Assembly: GCA_026389975.1 (NCBI GenBank)
Contig: JAPLGV010000214.1
Coordinates: 1-10,516, forward strand
DNA length: 10,516 nucleotides
DNA from: Chloroflexota bacterium
GTDB lineage: Bacteria > Chloroflexota > Anaerolineae > Anaerolineales > Villigracilaceae
Direction: 5' to 3'
Part shown: positions 1 through 5,024 of the stretch, piece after piece
Numbering within the stretch: the first letter of the stretch is position 1
How the letters are laid out: every line of letters starts with the position of its first letter
Position numbers and translations under genes: made by a program
The notes under the pieces: generated by a model
The model's input: only the letters and a program-made list of their open reading frames with translations
Database searches by the model: none
What the model was told of the DNA's origin: nothing

Positions 1-378
1 TACCCGGTGGCGCGAGCGGCGCGCGGCAGGACTGAGGTGCTGGAACGGATTTCGGTTAGCCGGGCGTTCAGTTGTTATCAGGTGCTGACAATGCTGGAAA
101 GTATGCCGGCGGAGCCGGTTCCATTCGTGATACTGGATCTGCTGAAGATGTTCTATGACCCGTTTGTATGGGCCGAGGATAGGAAACGGCTGCTGAGAAA
201 GTGCCTGAAACACCTGGATAGGTTGGAGAAATCGGCGGGTGGGCTGGTGAGTGTGCACCCGCCAAGAGTTCTTTGCCAGACGGCGCGCGAACTGCTGGAG
301 ATGGTACAAGCGGCGGCGCGAGACACTTATCATGTGCAGATGGCGACGCCGGCTCCAGCGCCGATGAGGCTGTTTTGA
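1..378 (+). CDS. C-terminal part of a probable RecA/RadA-like ATPase (5' end outside window)
   Basis: The frame is open to the left edge (codons TAC CCG before the GTG at 7), so this is probably a fragment and the GTG need not be the start. The layout resembles the second half of a RecA/RadA/Rad51 core: a stretch RISVSRAFSCYQ (residues 14-25 counted from the GTG) like the archaeal RadA region around 'ARAYNSNHQ'; a hydrophobic strand ending in Asp, FVILDLLKMFYD (40-51), placed like Walker B; then a basic helix with many Arg/Leu and a strand GGLVSVHPP (78-86). The Walker A part would lie upstream. The family call is my pattern match and needs the missing N-terminus. It is followed one base after its stop by the next gene, suggesting translational coupling. 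In the element it could serve DNA maintenance or recombination, but that is inference. Confidence 0.5.
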   Translation, partial: YPVARAARGRTEVLERISVSRAFSCYQVLTMLESMPAEPVPFVILDLLKMFYDPFVWAEDRKRLLRKCLKHLDRLEKSAGGLVSVHPPRVLCQTARELLEMVQAAARDTYHVQMATPAPAPMRLF

Positions 379-379
379 A

Positions 380-721
380 ATGGGACGGACACTGCCCTCG
401 GCCACGCAAGTATTTTTGCAGGAAGAACAAGCCTTTGCCCGATTCCGGCGCGCCCTGCGCCGGTCGGACCAAGTGGCGCTGGATGACCTGTTCGTATCTG
501 CCCGGCAACACACGGCCGCGGCTCAATATGCTTCGCACGCGCTGCCGTTCGAGGTGATCCTGCTGGCGATGCTGTTGGAAGAGCACAAGGAAGTGATGCG
601 CTTGAAAGATCGGGTGGAGGCGTTATCGGCGACTCATGTCGCCGAAGCAGCCGATGGCGGCTTGAAGCCGCCTCGGCCAGTAGACCCTGGGCGTAATGCT
701 GCGCCTCTACCAGGTTTTTAG
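380..721 (+). CDS. Small helical protein of unknown function, coupled to the ATPase-like gene
   Basis: This 113-residue protein starts at ATG 380, one base after the TGA of the preceding frame and without a clear Shine-Dalgarno site, so it is probably translated by coupling. Residues about 12-80 look almost wholly alpha-helical: an Arg-rich helix (FARFRRALRRSD, 19-30), a second helix (ALDDLFVSARQHTAAA, 33-48) and a strongly amphipathic helix (LPFEVILLAMLLEEHKEVMR, 55-74). The last ~30 residues are Pro/Gly-rich and probably disordered. No catalytic motif, signal peptide or membrane span is evident. I do not recognise a named family; the order (ATPase-like then small helical acidic/basic protein) suggests a partner or accessory subunit of the upstream protein. 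The competing minus-strand frames across this region have no recognisable protein character. Confidence 0.6.
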   Translation: MGRTLPSATQVFLQEEQAFARFRRALRRSDQVALDDLFVSARQHTAAAQYASHALPFEVILLAMLLEEHKEVMRLKDRVEALSATHVAEAADGGLKPPRPVDPGRNAAPLPGF

Positions 722-864
722 AATGCCGATATCTTTTCCCCGTTAAAAGTATCAAGCCGCTGGGTGAGGGGGGCACCCAACGACTCGACTTTCTGAGTAT
801 ATCTGGAGTTATCAAGTCATGCAATGGAGGTGAGCGAGCAAAGTGAAAATCATCCGGGCACAGA

Positions 865-899
865 AATGTTAAGGTAATTTCTATTGAAATTTGAACATT
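865..899. promoter_or_regulatory. Imperfect nested dyad over the -35 region, candidate operator for the excisionase gene
   Basis: AATGTT (865-870) pairs with AACATT (894-899), and inside it AATTTC (876-881) pairs with GAAATT (886-891) around a TATT centre. Left and right halves differ by a 3-base offset between inner and outer arms. The dyad covers the -35 hexamer at 884-889, a normal place for a repressor or autoregulatory HTH protein. The DNA before it (722-864) holds a small hairpin, TGGGTG (761-766) with CACCCA (774-779), and no other gene I can support. Confidence 0.45.
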
Positions 900-912
900 A
901 GTTCTGTATAAT
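884..912 (+). promoter_or_regulatory. Sigma-70-type promoter of the excisionase gene
   Basis: TTGAAA (884-889) and TATAAT (907-912) are separated by 17 bases: a -35 with five of six consensus bases and a perfect -10. Transcription would start near 919, only about 8 bases before the ATG at 927. The GGAG at 916-919 is well spaced for ribosome binding (7 bases) but would be largely cut off if initiation is at 919, so the mRNA would have a very short leader or start slightly upstream. Confidence 0.8.
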
Positions 913-926
913 AGTGGAGAGCAAAC

Positions 927-1145
927 ATGGGTGAACGCTTGTTAAAACCCGCCGAAGTGGCGGAGATATTGCAGGTCAGCAAGGCGCTGGCATATCAAAT
1001 GTTGAAGCAAGGAGAAATCCCGACGGTGCGGTTCGGGTCAACGGTGCGGGTACGGCGCGAAGACCTGGAGAAATACATCTATGAAAAGGTAGGGCTGAGC
1101 ACCAAAGGCGAGGTAAGCGAACATGCCTCCGGTGCGAGTCAATAG
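927..1145 (+). CDS. Excisionase-type helix-turn-helix DNA-binding protein
   Basis: This 72-residue protein is almost entirely one MerR-like winged HTH of the excisionase (HTH_17 / 'excise') family: residues 5-51 run LLKPAEVAEILQVSKALAYQ, then a turn and wing with GEIPTVRFGSTVRVRREDLE. The family's usual length is 60-75 residues, so it is complete. ATG 927 is chosen because it follows GGAG with 7-base spacing and a near-consensus promoter. Proteins of this family bend att-site DNA to steer tyrosine recombinases toward excision, or act as small transcription regulators. Its position 161 bases upstream of the integrase favours recombination directionality. The C-terminal ~20 residues are polar and likely flexible. 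It may also bind the dyad over its own promoter. Confidence 0.88.
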   Translation: MGERLLKPAEVAEILQVSKALAYQMLKQGEIPTVRFGSTVRVRREDLEKYIYEKVGLSTKGEVSEHASGASQ

Positions 1146-1261
1146 GCCGGGTCGTGCCTGTCGGAAACAACAACCTAATCATTCCCTGTCCCATCTCGGT
1201 TACAATCTGCTGACAAGCAGGCTGCACCTTAACAGTCGAATAGTGTTTTTTACCATGTCAG

Positions 1262-1300
1262 CCTTCCTTAATCCATGTTTAGGCATGGAAGAAAGGAAGG
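1262..1300 (+). promoter_or_regulatory. Hairpin enclosing the integrase ribosome binding site
   Basis: CCTTCCTT (1262-1269) pairs fully with AAGGAAGG (1293-1300), and CCATG (1273-1277) with CATGG (1284-1288), around a 6-base loop TTTAGG. Bases AAT and AAGA form a small internal loop. The Shine-Dalgarno-like GGAAGG (1295-1300), 6 bases before the ATG at 1307, is in the 3' arm, so the folded RNA would hide it. The rest of the 1146-1306 gap has a short CTGC/GCAG dyad (1207-1220) and no clear promoter. Confidence 0.6.
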
Positions 1301-1306
1301 GAAGAT

Positions 1307-2452
1307 ATGGCACATAAACGAGCTAATAACGAAGGCACCATTTTTTACAGGGAAAGCCGGAGAAAGTGGGTCGGTGAGGTTTCCCTGGACGGAAAGCGTC
1401 TGACAAAGTATGCGAAGACTCAGAGGGAGTGCCGGGAGTGGGTCAAAGACACGTTGACGAAGATTGAGAAAGGGTTGACGTTTCAGGGGACCCAGGTCAC
1501 GCTGGCGAATTTCATTGCCACCTGGCTAAATAGCAAAGAACTGAGCCGCAGGGCACGGACAGTAGTACAATACCGCCAGATCTGCAGCCAGCACATTCTG
1601 CCGGACCTGGGGAGGATGCGACTGCAAGAGATCCAGCCGGCCCACCTCAATCATCTCTACTTGATGAAACGGGAAGAAGGCCGGGGTGCGCGCACGGTAC
1701 AGTTGATCCATATTGTGTTGCATTGTGTACTGCAACAGGCTATGAAGGAAGGGATCCTGGGTCGCAATCCTGCAGATGCGGTGGAAAGGCCGAAAGTAGA
1801 GCAGACCGAACGGCATATCTTGACCCAAGAGCAAGCCCAACGACTGGTGATCGCTTCCCAGGGTTCACGCTTCGGGATGTTATTTTACCTGGCGTTGATG
1901 ACCGGTATGCGCGAAGGCGAGCTACTGGGGTTGAAATGGCCTGACCTGGATTGGAAAAGGGGCGTGTTTGAGGTGCAACGGCAACTTCAACGCTCATCGG
2001 GGCACGGATATGCACTGGTACCCCCCAAGACGAAAGCAGGCCGGAGGCAGATCAAGGTAGGGCAGGAGACACTGGATCGATTGGCAACTCACCGAAGCCA
2101 ACTGGATTTACAAAGATTTGCTATGAGAGACCGCTGGGTGGAGAACGATCTGATTTTCCCCAACACCCTCGGAAAACCGATGTCGGCGAATAGTTTATTC
2201 GTTGAGTTTAAAAATGTGCTCAAAAACAATGGGCTCCCCAACATCCGTTTCCACGATCTGCGGCATACATCTATCTCGTTCCTTTTGGATAGCGGGACGC
2301 CGGTGAATACTGTCCAGCGGCGTGCAGGGCATTCAAAAGCGAGCATGACGACCGATACATATGGTCACTCGATGGGTCACTCGGAAGATGAAGCCGCTGC
2401 AAAGCTTGAGGAAATGATTACTCCAGTTGCTGTCAAGTTGCTGTCAAAGTGA
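1307..2452 (+). CDS. int: Tyrosine recombinase (phage/ICE-type integrase)
   Basis: The 381-residue protein has the three-part layout of Tn916/phage-type integrases. Residues ~8-56 form an N-terminal arm-binding domain (NEGTIFYRESRRKWVGEVSL). Residues ~64-150 form the SAM-like core-binding domain. Residues ~168-381 form the catalytic domain with the full active-site set: Arg202 (TGMREGELLGLKW), a beta-hairpin Lys, probably Lys243 (KTKAGRRQI), His316 and Arg319 in HDLRHTS, His342 in RAGHSK, and the nucleophile Tyr352 in TDTYGH. It should therefore be active. ATG 1307 has GGAAGG 6 bases upstream, inside a hairpin that may limit synthesis. The last codons contain a perfect tandem 11-bp repeat, as seen where arm-type sites overlap an int gene. 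The gene reads toward the presumed attachment core about 100 bases downstream. Confidence 0.95.
   Translation: MAHKRANNEGTIFYRESRRKWVGEVSLDGKRLTKYAKTQRECREWVKDTLTKIEKGLTFQGTQVTLANFIATWLNSKELSRRARTVVQYRQICSQHILPDLGRMRLQEIQPAHLNHLYLMKREEGRGARTVQLIHIVLHCVLQQAMKEGILGRNPADAVERPKVEQTERHILTQEQAQRLVIASQGSRFGMLFYLALMTGMREGELLGLKWPDLDWKRGVFEVQRQLQRSSGHGYALVPPKTKAGRRQIKVGQETLDRLATHRSQLDLQRFAMRDRWVENDLIFPNTLGKPMSANSLFVEFKNVLKNNGLPNIRFHDLRHTSISFLLDSGTPVNTVQRRAGHSKASMTTDTYGHSMGHSEDEAAAKLEEMITPVAVKLLSK
2426..2447 (+). repeat. Perfect tandem 11-bp repeat inside the 3' end of the integrase gene
   Basis: GTTGCTGTCAA occurs at 2426-2436 and again at 2437-2447 with no spacer. It encodes part of the integrase C-terminus just before its TGA. 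Short direct repeats next to int are typical arm-type integrase binding sites (as the DR2 repeats of Tn916); that role is inferred from position. Confidence 0.7.
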
Positions 2453-2471
2453 TGCCTTCGGGAAGGAACCC

Positions 2472-2516
2472 CCATATATGGCGGTTTGTACCTTTGTTAA
2501 TCGCCATATATAGCGG
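2472..2516. repeat. 13-bp motif present twice, also forming a 10-bp inverted repeat
   Basis: CCATATATGGCGG (2472-2484) recurs as CCATATATAGCGG (2504-2516), 12 of 13 identical. Because ATATAT is its own complement, the same bases also give a perfect inverted pair ATATATGGCG (2474-2483) and CGCCATATAT (2502-2511) with an 18-base spacer. It lies in the non-coding strip between the integrase and the hyuB remnant. Candidate arm site, accessory-factor site, or hairpin after int; there is no T-run to make it a good terminator. Confidence 0.6.
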
Positions 2517-2551
2517 ATACTCAACTATGTGGAAGCTATGGAAAGTCTGGT

Positions 2552-2575
2552 GCATGACCGACTGTCAGGTCACGC
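2552..2575. other. Candidate attachment-site core (attL/attR) at the element-host junction
   Basis: GCATGACC (2552-2559) and GGTCACGC (2568-2575) are inverted copies matching at 7 of 8 positions, flanking the 8-base centre GACTGTCA. Two inverted core sites around a 6-8 bp crossover region are the standard layout of tyrosine recombinase cores. The dyad sits about 100 bases after int and exactly where recognisable hydantoinase-B sequence begins (codons for MTDCQVTLL). The functional call is inference from layout. Confidence 0.45.
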
Positions 2576-2769
2576 TGCTCAGCGAACGGCGAAAGGTTCC
2601 GCCTTATGGACTGGATGGCGGAGAACCCGGCCAGACCGGCAAAAACCTGCTCATCCGGGACGGGGAGGAATTTCCTCTCCCAGGCAAAGGGAGCGTAGAC
2701 TTGCGGCCGGGTGACGTCCTATCCATCCTCACTCCGGGCGGCGGCGGGTATGGGGTAAAATCATCCTGA
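2554..2769 (+). pseudogene. hyuB: 3' remnant of a hydantoinase B / oxoprolinase-type gene
   Basis: Reading from ATG 2554 to the TGA at 2767-2769 gives ~71 residues with the C-terminal signature of the hydantoinase B family: LLSERRKVPPYGLDGGEPGQ, a GKNLLIRDGEE stretch, then LRPGDVLSILTPGGGGYG. Full-length HyuB proteins are above 500 residues, so more than 85% is missing. The same frame is open back to GTG 2449, overlapping the integrase stop, but residues before MTDCQ do not resemble the family, so the upstream part is element DNA. HyuB normally pairs with HyuA in ATP-dependent or ATP-independent hydrolysis of hydantoins/oxoproline. The stop overlaps the next start (TGATG), so the intact gene was probably the upstream member of the corrinoid-activation operon. 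The missing 5' portion would be expected on the far side of the element. Confidence 0.85.
2756..2761 (+). promoter_or_regulatory. -10-like hexamer for a possible leaderless transcript of the MetH-activation-like gene
   Basis: TAAAAT ends 7 bases before the ATG at 2769, so initiation at the usual distance would begin at or next to the start codon. No -35-like hexamer or Shine-Dalgarno is visible. The surrounding GGGTAAAATCATCCTGATG is 17 of 19 identical to the sequence before the PIG-L gene start at 6218. It could let this operon be expressed despite disruption of the upstream gene. Confidence 0.45.
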
Positions 2770-3446
2770 TGGAACTCTTGGAAGGTTTTGACTTCACGCT
2801 CAGCGCGGACGATGTTCTGCGCGGCGAAGGCGCGGACCCGGAAATTGTCCATGCCAAAAAACCGGCTTTGCTGAAGGCTGCCTCTGCATCCCTGCACGTG
2901 GGGTTCAAGAAACTCCGTCCAACAGCCATCCTCCACACGGCCAGAGTCTTCGAACATCGCCACGAACAGATTGTGCTCGAAGGGGATATAAAGCTGACCG
3001 GTACGCTGGTTTCCCGTCACCTCAGCGGAGCAGTTCAAATTGCCGCAGTCATCTGCACAATCGGGTTGGAATTGGAAACAGAAATTGAACATCTTTTTAC
3101 CACCGATCCGGTGTTGGCTCTGGCCCTCGACGGGCTGGGCAACGCCGCTGTCGAGAAAATCGCCCAACAGATCTGCGCGCGCATCGGAGAACAGGCACAG
3201 GTCAAGGGTCTGACCACCTCCGCGCCGCTCAGTCCCGGTGAACCGGAATGGCCGGTGGAAGTCGGGCAGCCACAGATTTTCGCCCTGCTCAACTCGTCCC
3301 AGGCCGGGATCACGCTCACCTCCGGCGGGATGATGATCCCGAAGAAATCCATCTCGTTCGTGGTCGGCATCGGGCCGGAAATGGCCCAGACCGATCTGTG
3401 CGAACTTTGCAGCCTCCGGGAAAGGTGCCGCTACCGCCATGCCTGA
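2769..3446 (+). CDS. Stand-alone MetH-activation-domain-like protein (corrinoid-associated)
   Basis: The 225-residue protein resembles the vitamin-B12-dependent methionine synthase activation domain fold but without the rest of MetH. Key stretches are SPGEPEWPVEVGQPQIF (155-171) and GITLTSGGMMIPKKSISF (180-197), matching the MetH 'SPGY...P' and 'T...aM.P..S' motifs that contact cobalamin or bind AdoMet. Unlike MetH it ends with Cys211, Cys214 and Cys220 (CELCSLRERC, CX2CX5C), a possible iron-sulfur or metal site. ATG 2769 overlaps the hyuB stop and its own end overlaps the next gene by 8 bp, so it is co-translated with the RACo-type protein. Stand-alone proteins of this kind commonly accompany corrinoid activators; the likely role is in reactivating or methylating an oxidised corrinoid. 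The precise reaction is unproven. No membrane span or signal peptide is seen. Confidence 0.8.
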   Translation: MELLEGFDFTLSADDVLRGEGADPEIVHAKKPALLKAASASLHVGFKKLRPTAILHTARVFEHRHEQIVLEGDIKLTGTLVSRHLSGAVQIAAVICTIGLELETEIEHLFTTDPVLALALDGLGNAAVEKIAQQICARIGEQAQVKGLTTSAPLSPGEPEWPVEVGQPQIFALLNSSQAGITLTSGGMMIPKKSISFVVGIGPEMAQTDLCELCSLRERCRYRHA

Positions 3447-5022
3447 GACCTTCCGCATTGACTTTGAACCGCTCGGCCGGCGCGGTGAAGCCCGCCCCGG
3501 GCAGACTCTTCTGGACGCCGCCCAGGCCGCCGGGGTGGGACTAGCCTCCGTCTGCGGAGGCGCGGGGACGTGCGAGGAGTGCCGCGTCCGCCTGGCAGCC
3601 GGGAAGCTGACGCCGCCCACGCTGGTGGAGCAAGCCGCCCTGAGCGAAGCGGACCTGGCTGCGGGGTTCCGCCTGGCCTGCCAGGCCGAGCCGCTCAGCG
3701 ACGTAAAGCTCGACATCCCACCCGAGTCCCTGACCAGCGCCCAGCGTCTGCAAGTGGAAGGGCTGGAGACATATATCGCCGTTAAACCGGCGGTGCTCAC
3801 GCCGGGTGCATACGGTCTGGCCGTGGACATAGGCACCACCAAGCTGGCAGCCTATCTCGTCCGGCTCGAAACCGGTGCGACGGCAGCCAAAGCCGGGGCG
3901 ATGAACCCACAAATTGCCTTCGGCGAGGATGTCATCAGCCGCATCGCTTACGCCGGGCGCGAACCGGATGGGGCAAAAAAACTCCAGAAAGTGCTCGTGG
4001 AAACGCTGAATAAATTGCTGGCAGAGATGTGCGCCGAGGCGCACGTTTCCCCCAATTCTGTCTTGGACGCGGTGCTGGTCGGCAACACGACCATGCACCA
4101 CCTGTTCGCCGGGCTGCCGGTGGAACAGCTCGGGCACGCTCCCTTCACCCCGGCCACCATCCGGCCGTTGATCATCCCCGCCAGCAAACTGGGATTAAAT
4201 CTCGGCCCTGGCACAAAAGCTTACCTGCCGCCGGTTATCGCCGGGTACGTGGGGGCGGATCACATCGCCGTGCTGCTGGCGACCGAAGCATGGAAATCGC
4301 CGCGCAACATCATCGCTATGGATATCGGCACGAACACCGAGATCAGCCTGGCAGCCAACGGCAAAGTCACCTGCTGCTCGTGCGCCTCCGGTCCAGCCTT
4401 CGAGGGCGCCCACATCCGCGAAGGCATGCGGGCCGCACCGGGTGCCATCGAGCGCGCCCGCTGGTCCGACGGGAAAATCCTATGGCAAAGCATCGAGAAC
4501 CTGCCGCCGGTGGGCATCTGCGGATCGGGGATTTTGGACGTGGTCGCGGCATTGCAGGACGGCGGGCTGGTCAAACCGACCGGGGTTTTGAAAACAGGTT
4601 CCGGGTCCGAGCTCGTGCTCGTGGCCGCCGCGCAGACGGGTCTGAGTCGCAACCTGGTCGTCACCCGCAAAGATGTCCACGAGATCCAGTTGGCAAAATC
4701 CGCCATCCGGGTCGGGGTGGAAATCCTGCTGCAAAATGCCGGGCTGACGTACGCCGACCTGGACGAGTTCATCGTGGCCGGTGCGTTCGGTACCTACCTC
4801 GACCTGCGCTCAGCCGTGCGCACCGGGATGTTCCCACCCCTGCCGATCGACCGCTTCCGGCAGGTGGGCAACGCGGCCGGAGTGGGGGCAAAACAGATGC
4901 TCGTCTCGGTGGACAAGCGCCGGGAGGCCGAGACGATTGCCGGGCAGATCGGTTACGTGGAACTGACCTCACAGGCAGCCTTCACACCGCTGTTTATGGA
5001 ACATCTCTGTTTCGAGATTTGA
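3439..5022 (+). CDS. RACo-type reductive activator of corrinoid proteins ([2Fe-2S] + ASKHA ATPase)
   Basis: The 527-residue protein has the domain order of RACo/RamA-related activators with a plant-type [2Fe-2S] ferredoxin. Residues 1-~95 carry Cys39, Cys45, Cys48 and Cys81 (CGGAGTCEEC, C-X5-C-X2-C-Xn-C). A linker follows, then an ASKHA-fold ATPase (DUF4445-type) with AVDIGTTKLAAYL (about 128-140), the second phosphate motif MDIGTNTEISL (from ~294), GICGSGILD (~358-366) and VAGAFGTYLDLRSA (~446-459). Such proteins use ATP to push an electron uphill onto Co(II) corrinoid proteins, restoring Co(I) for methyl transfer; they are cytoplasmic. ATG 3439 overlaps the upstream stop by 8 bp, and the length fits the usual 500-650 residues. 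No corrinoid protein gene is in the window, so the client is elsewhere. Confidence 0.92.
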   Translation: MPETFRIDFEPLGRRGEARPGQTLLDAAQAAGVGLASVCGGAGTCEECRVRLAAGKLTPPTLVEQAALSEADLAAGFRLACQAEPLSDVKLDIPPESLTSAQRLQVEGLETYIAVKPAVLTPGAYGLAVDIGTTKLAAYLVRLETGATAAKAGAMNPQIAFGEDVISRIAYAGREPDGAKKLQKVLVETLNKLLAEMCAEAHVSPNSVLDAVLVGNTTMHHLFAGLPVEQLGHAPFTPATIRPLIIPASKLGLNLGPGTKAYLPPVIAGYVGADHIAVLLATEAWKSPRNIIAMDIGTNTEISLAANGKVTCCSCASGPAFEGAHIREGMRAAPGAIERARWSDGKILWQSIENLPPVGICGSGILDVVAALQDGGLVKPTGVLKTGSGSELVLVAAAQTGLSRNLVVTRKDVHEIQLAKSAIRVGVEILLQNAGLTYADLDEFIVAGAFGTYLDLRSAVRTGMFPPLPIDRFRQVGNAAGVGAKQMLVSVDKRREAETIAGQIGYVELTSQAAFTPLFMEHLCFEI

Positions 5023-5024
5023 AC

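Larger units (their letters stand above)
1..2563. mobile_element. Integrase-proximal end of an integrated genetic element, right boundary near 2552-2575
   Basis: The left part of the window has the makeup of an integrative element: small unrecognised genes, an excisionase-type HTH gene, a tyrosine recombinase reading toward the junction, and repeat motifs directly after it. Its base use looks less GC-rich than the DNA to the right. Immediately beyond the repeats the plus strand continues in frame into only the C-terminal end of a hydantoinase-B-like protein, which is expected if the element interrupted that gene. The left end is outside the window, so size and cargo are unknown. No phage structural, conjugation or replication gene is visible here, so I cannot say whether it is a prophage, ICE or satellite. 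The exact right boundary is inferred, not proven. Confidence 0.7.

Noticed and set aside
824..877. 17-codon frame before the excisionase promoter (MEVSEQSENHPGTEMLR)
   Set aside because: No suitably spaced ribosome site and no known counterpart; too short to support, though it ends at the operator dyad.
1123..1317. 64-codon plus-strand frame between xis and int
   Set aside because: Overlaps the xis end and int start, has no ribosome site at its ATG, and mixed composition; only its last 20 codons are mentioned as a possible leader.
2449..2553. Full 106-codon protein starting at GTG overlapping the integrase stop
   Set aside because: Only the part from about 2554 matches hydantoinase B; the first ~35 residues are read-through of element DNA with repeats.
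2604..3842. Long minus-strand frame of about 400 codons
   Set aside because: Antisense to two well-recognised genes, without domain character; a by-product of GC-rich codon use. The similar minus-strand frames at 5286-6209, 6158-6949 and 330-824 were rejected for the same reason.
4029..5024. In-frame N-terminal extension of the galactokinase reading frame
   Set aside because: It is the +2 shadow of the RACo-type gene: Arg/Gly/His-rich, no family similarity, and the galactokinase motif set begins at ATG 5025.
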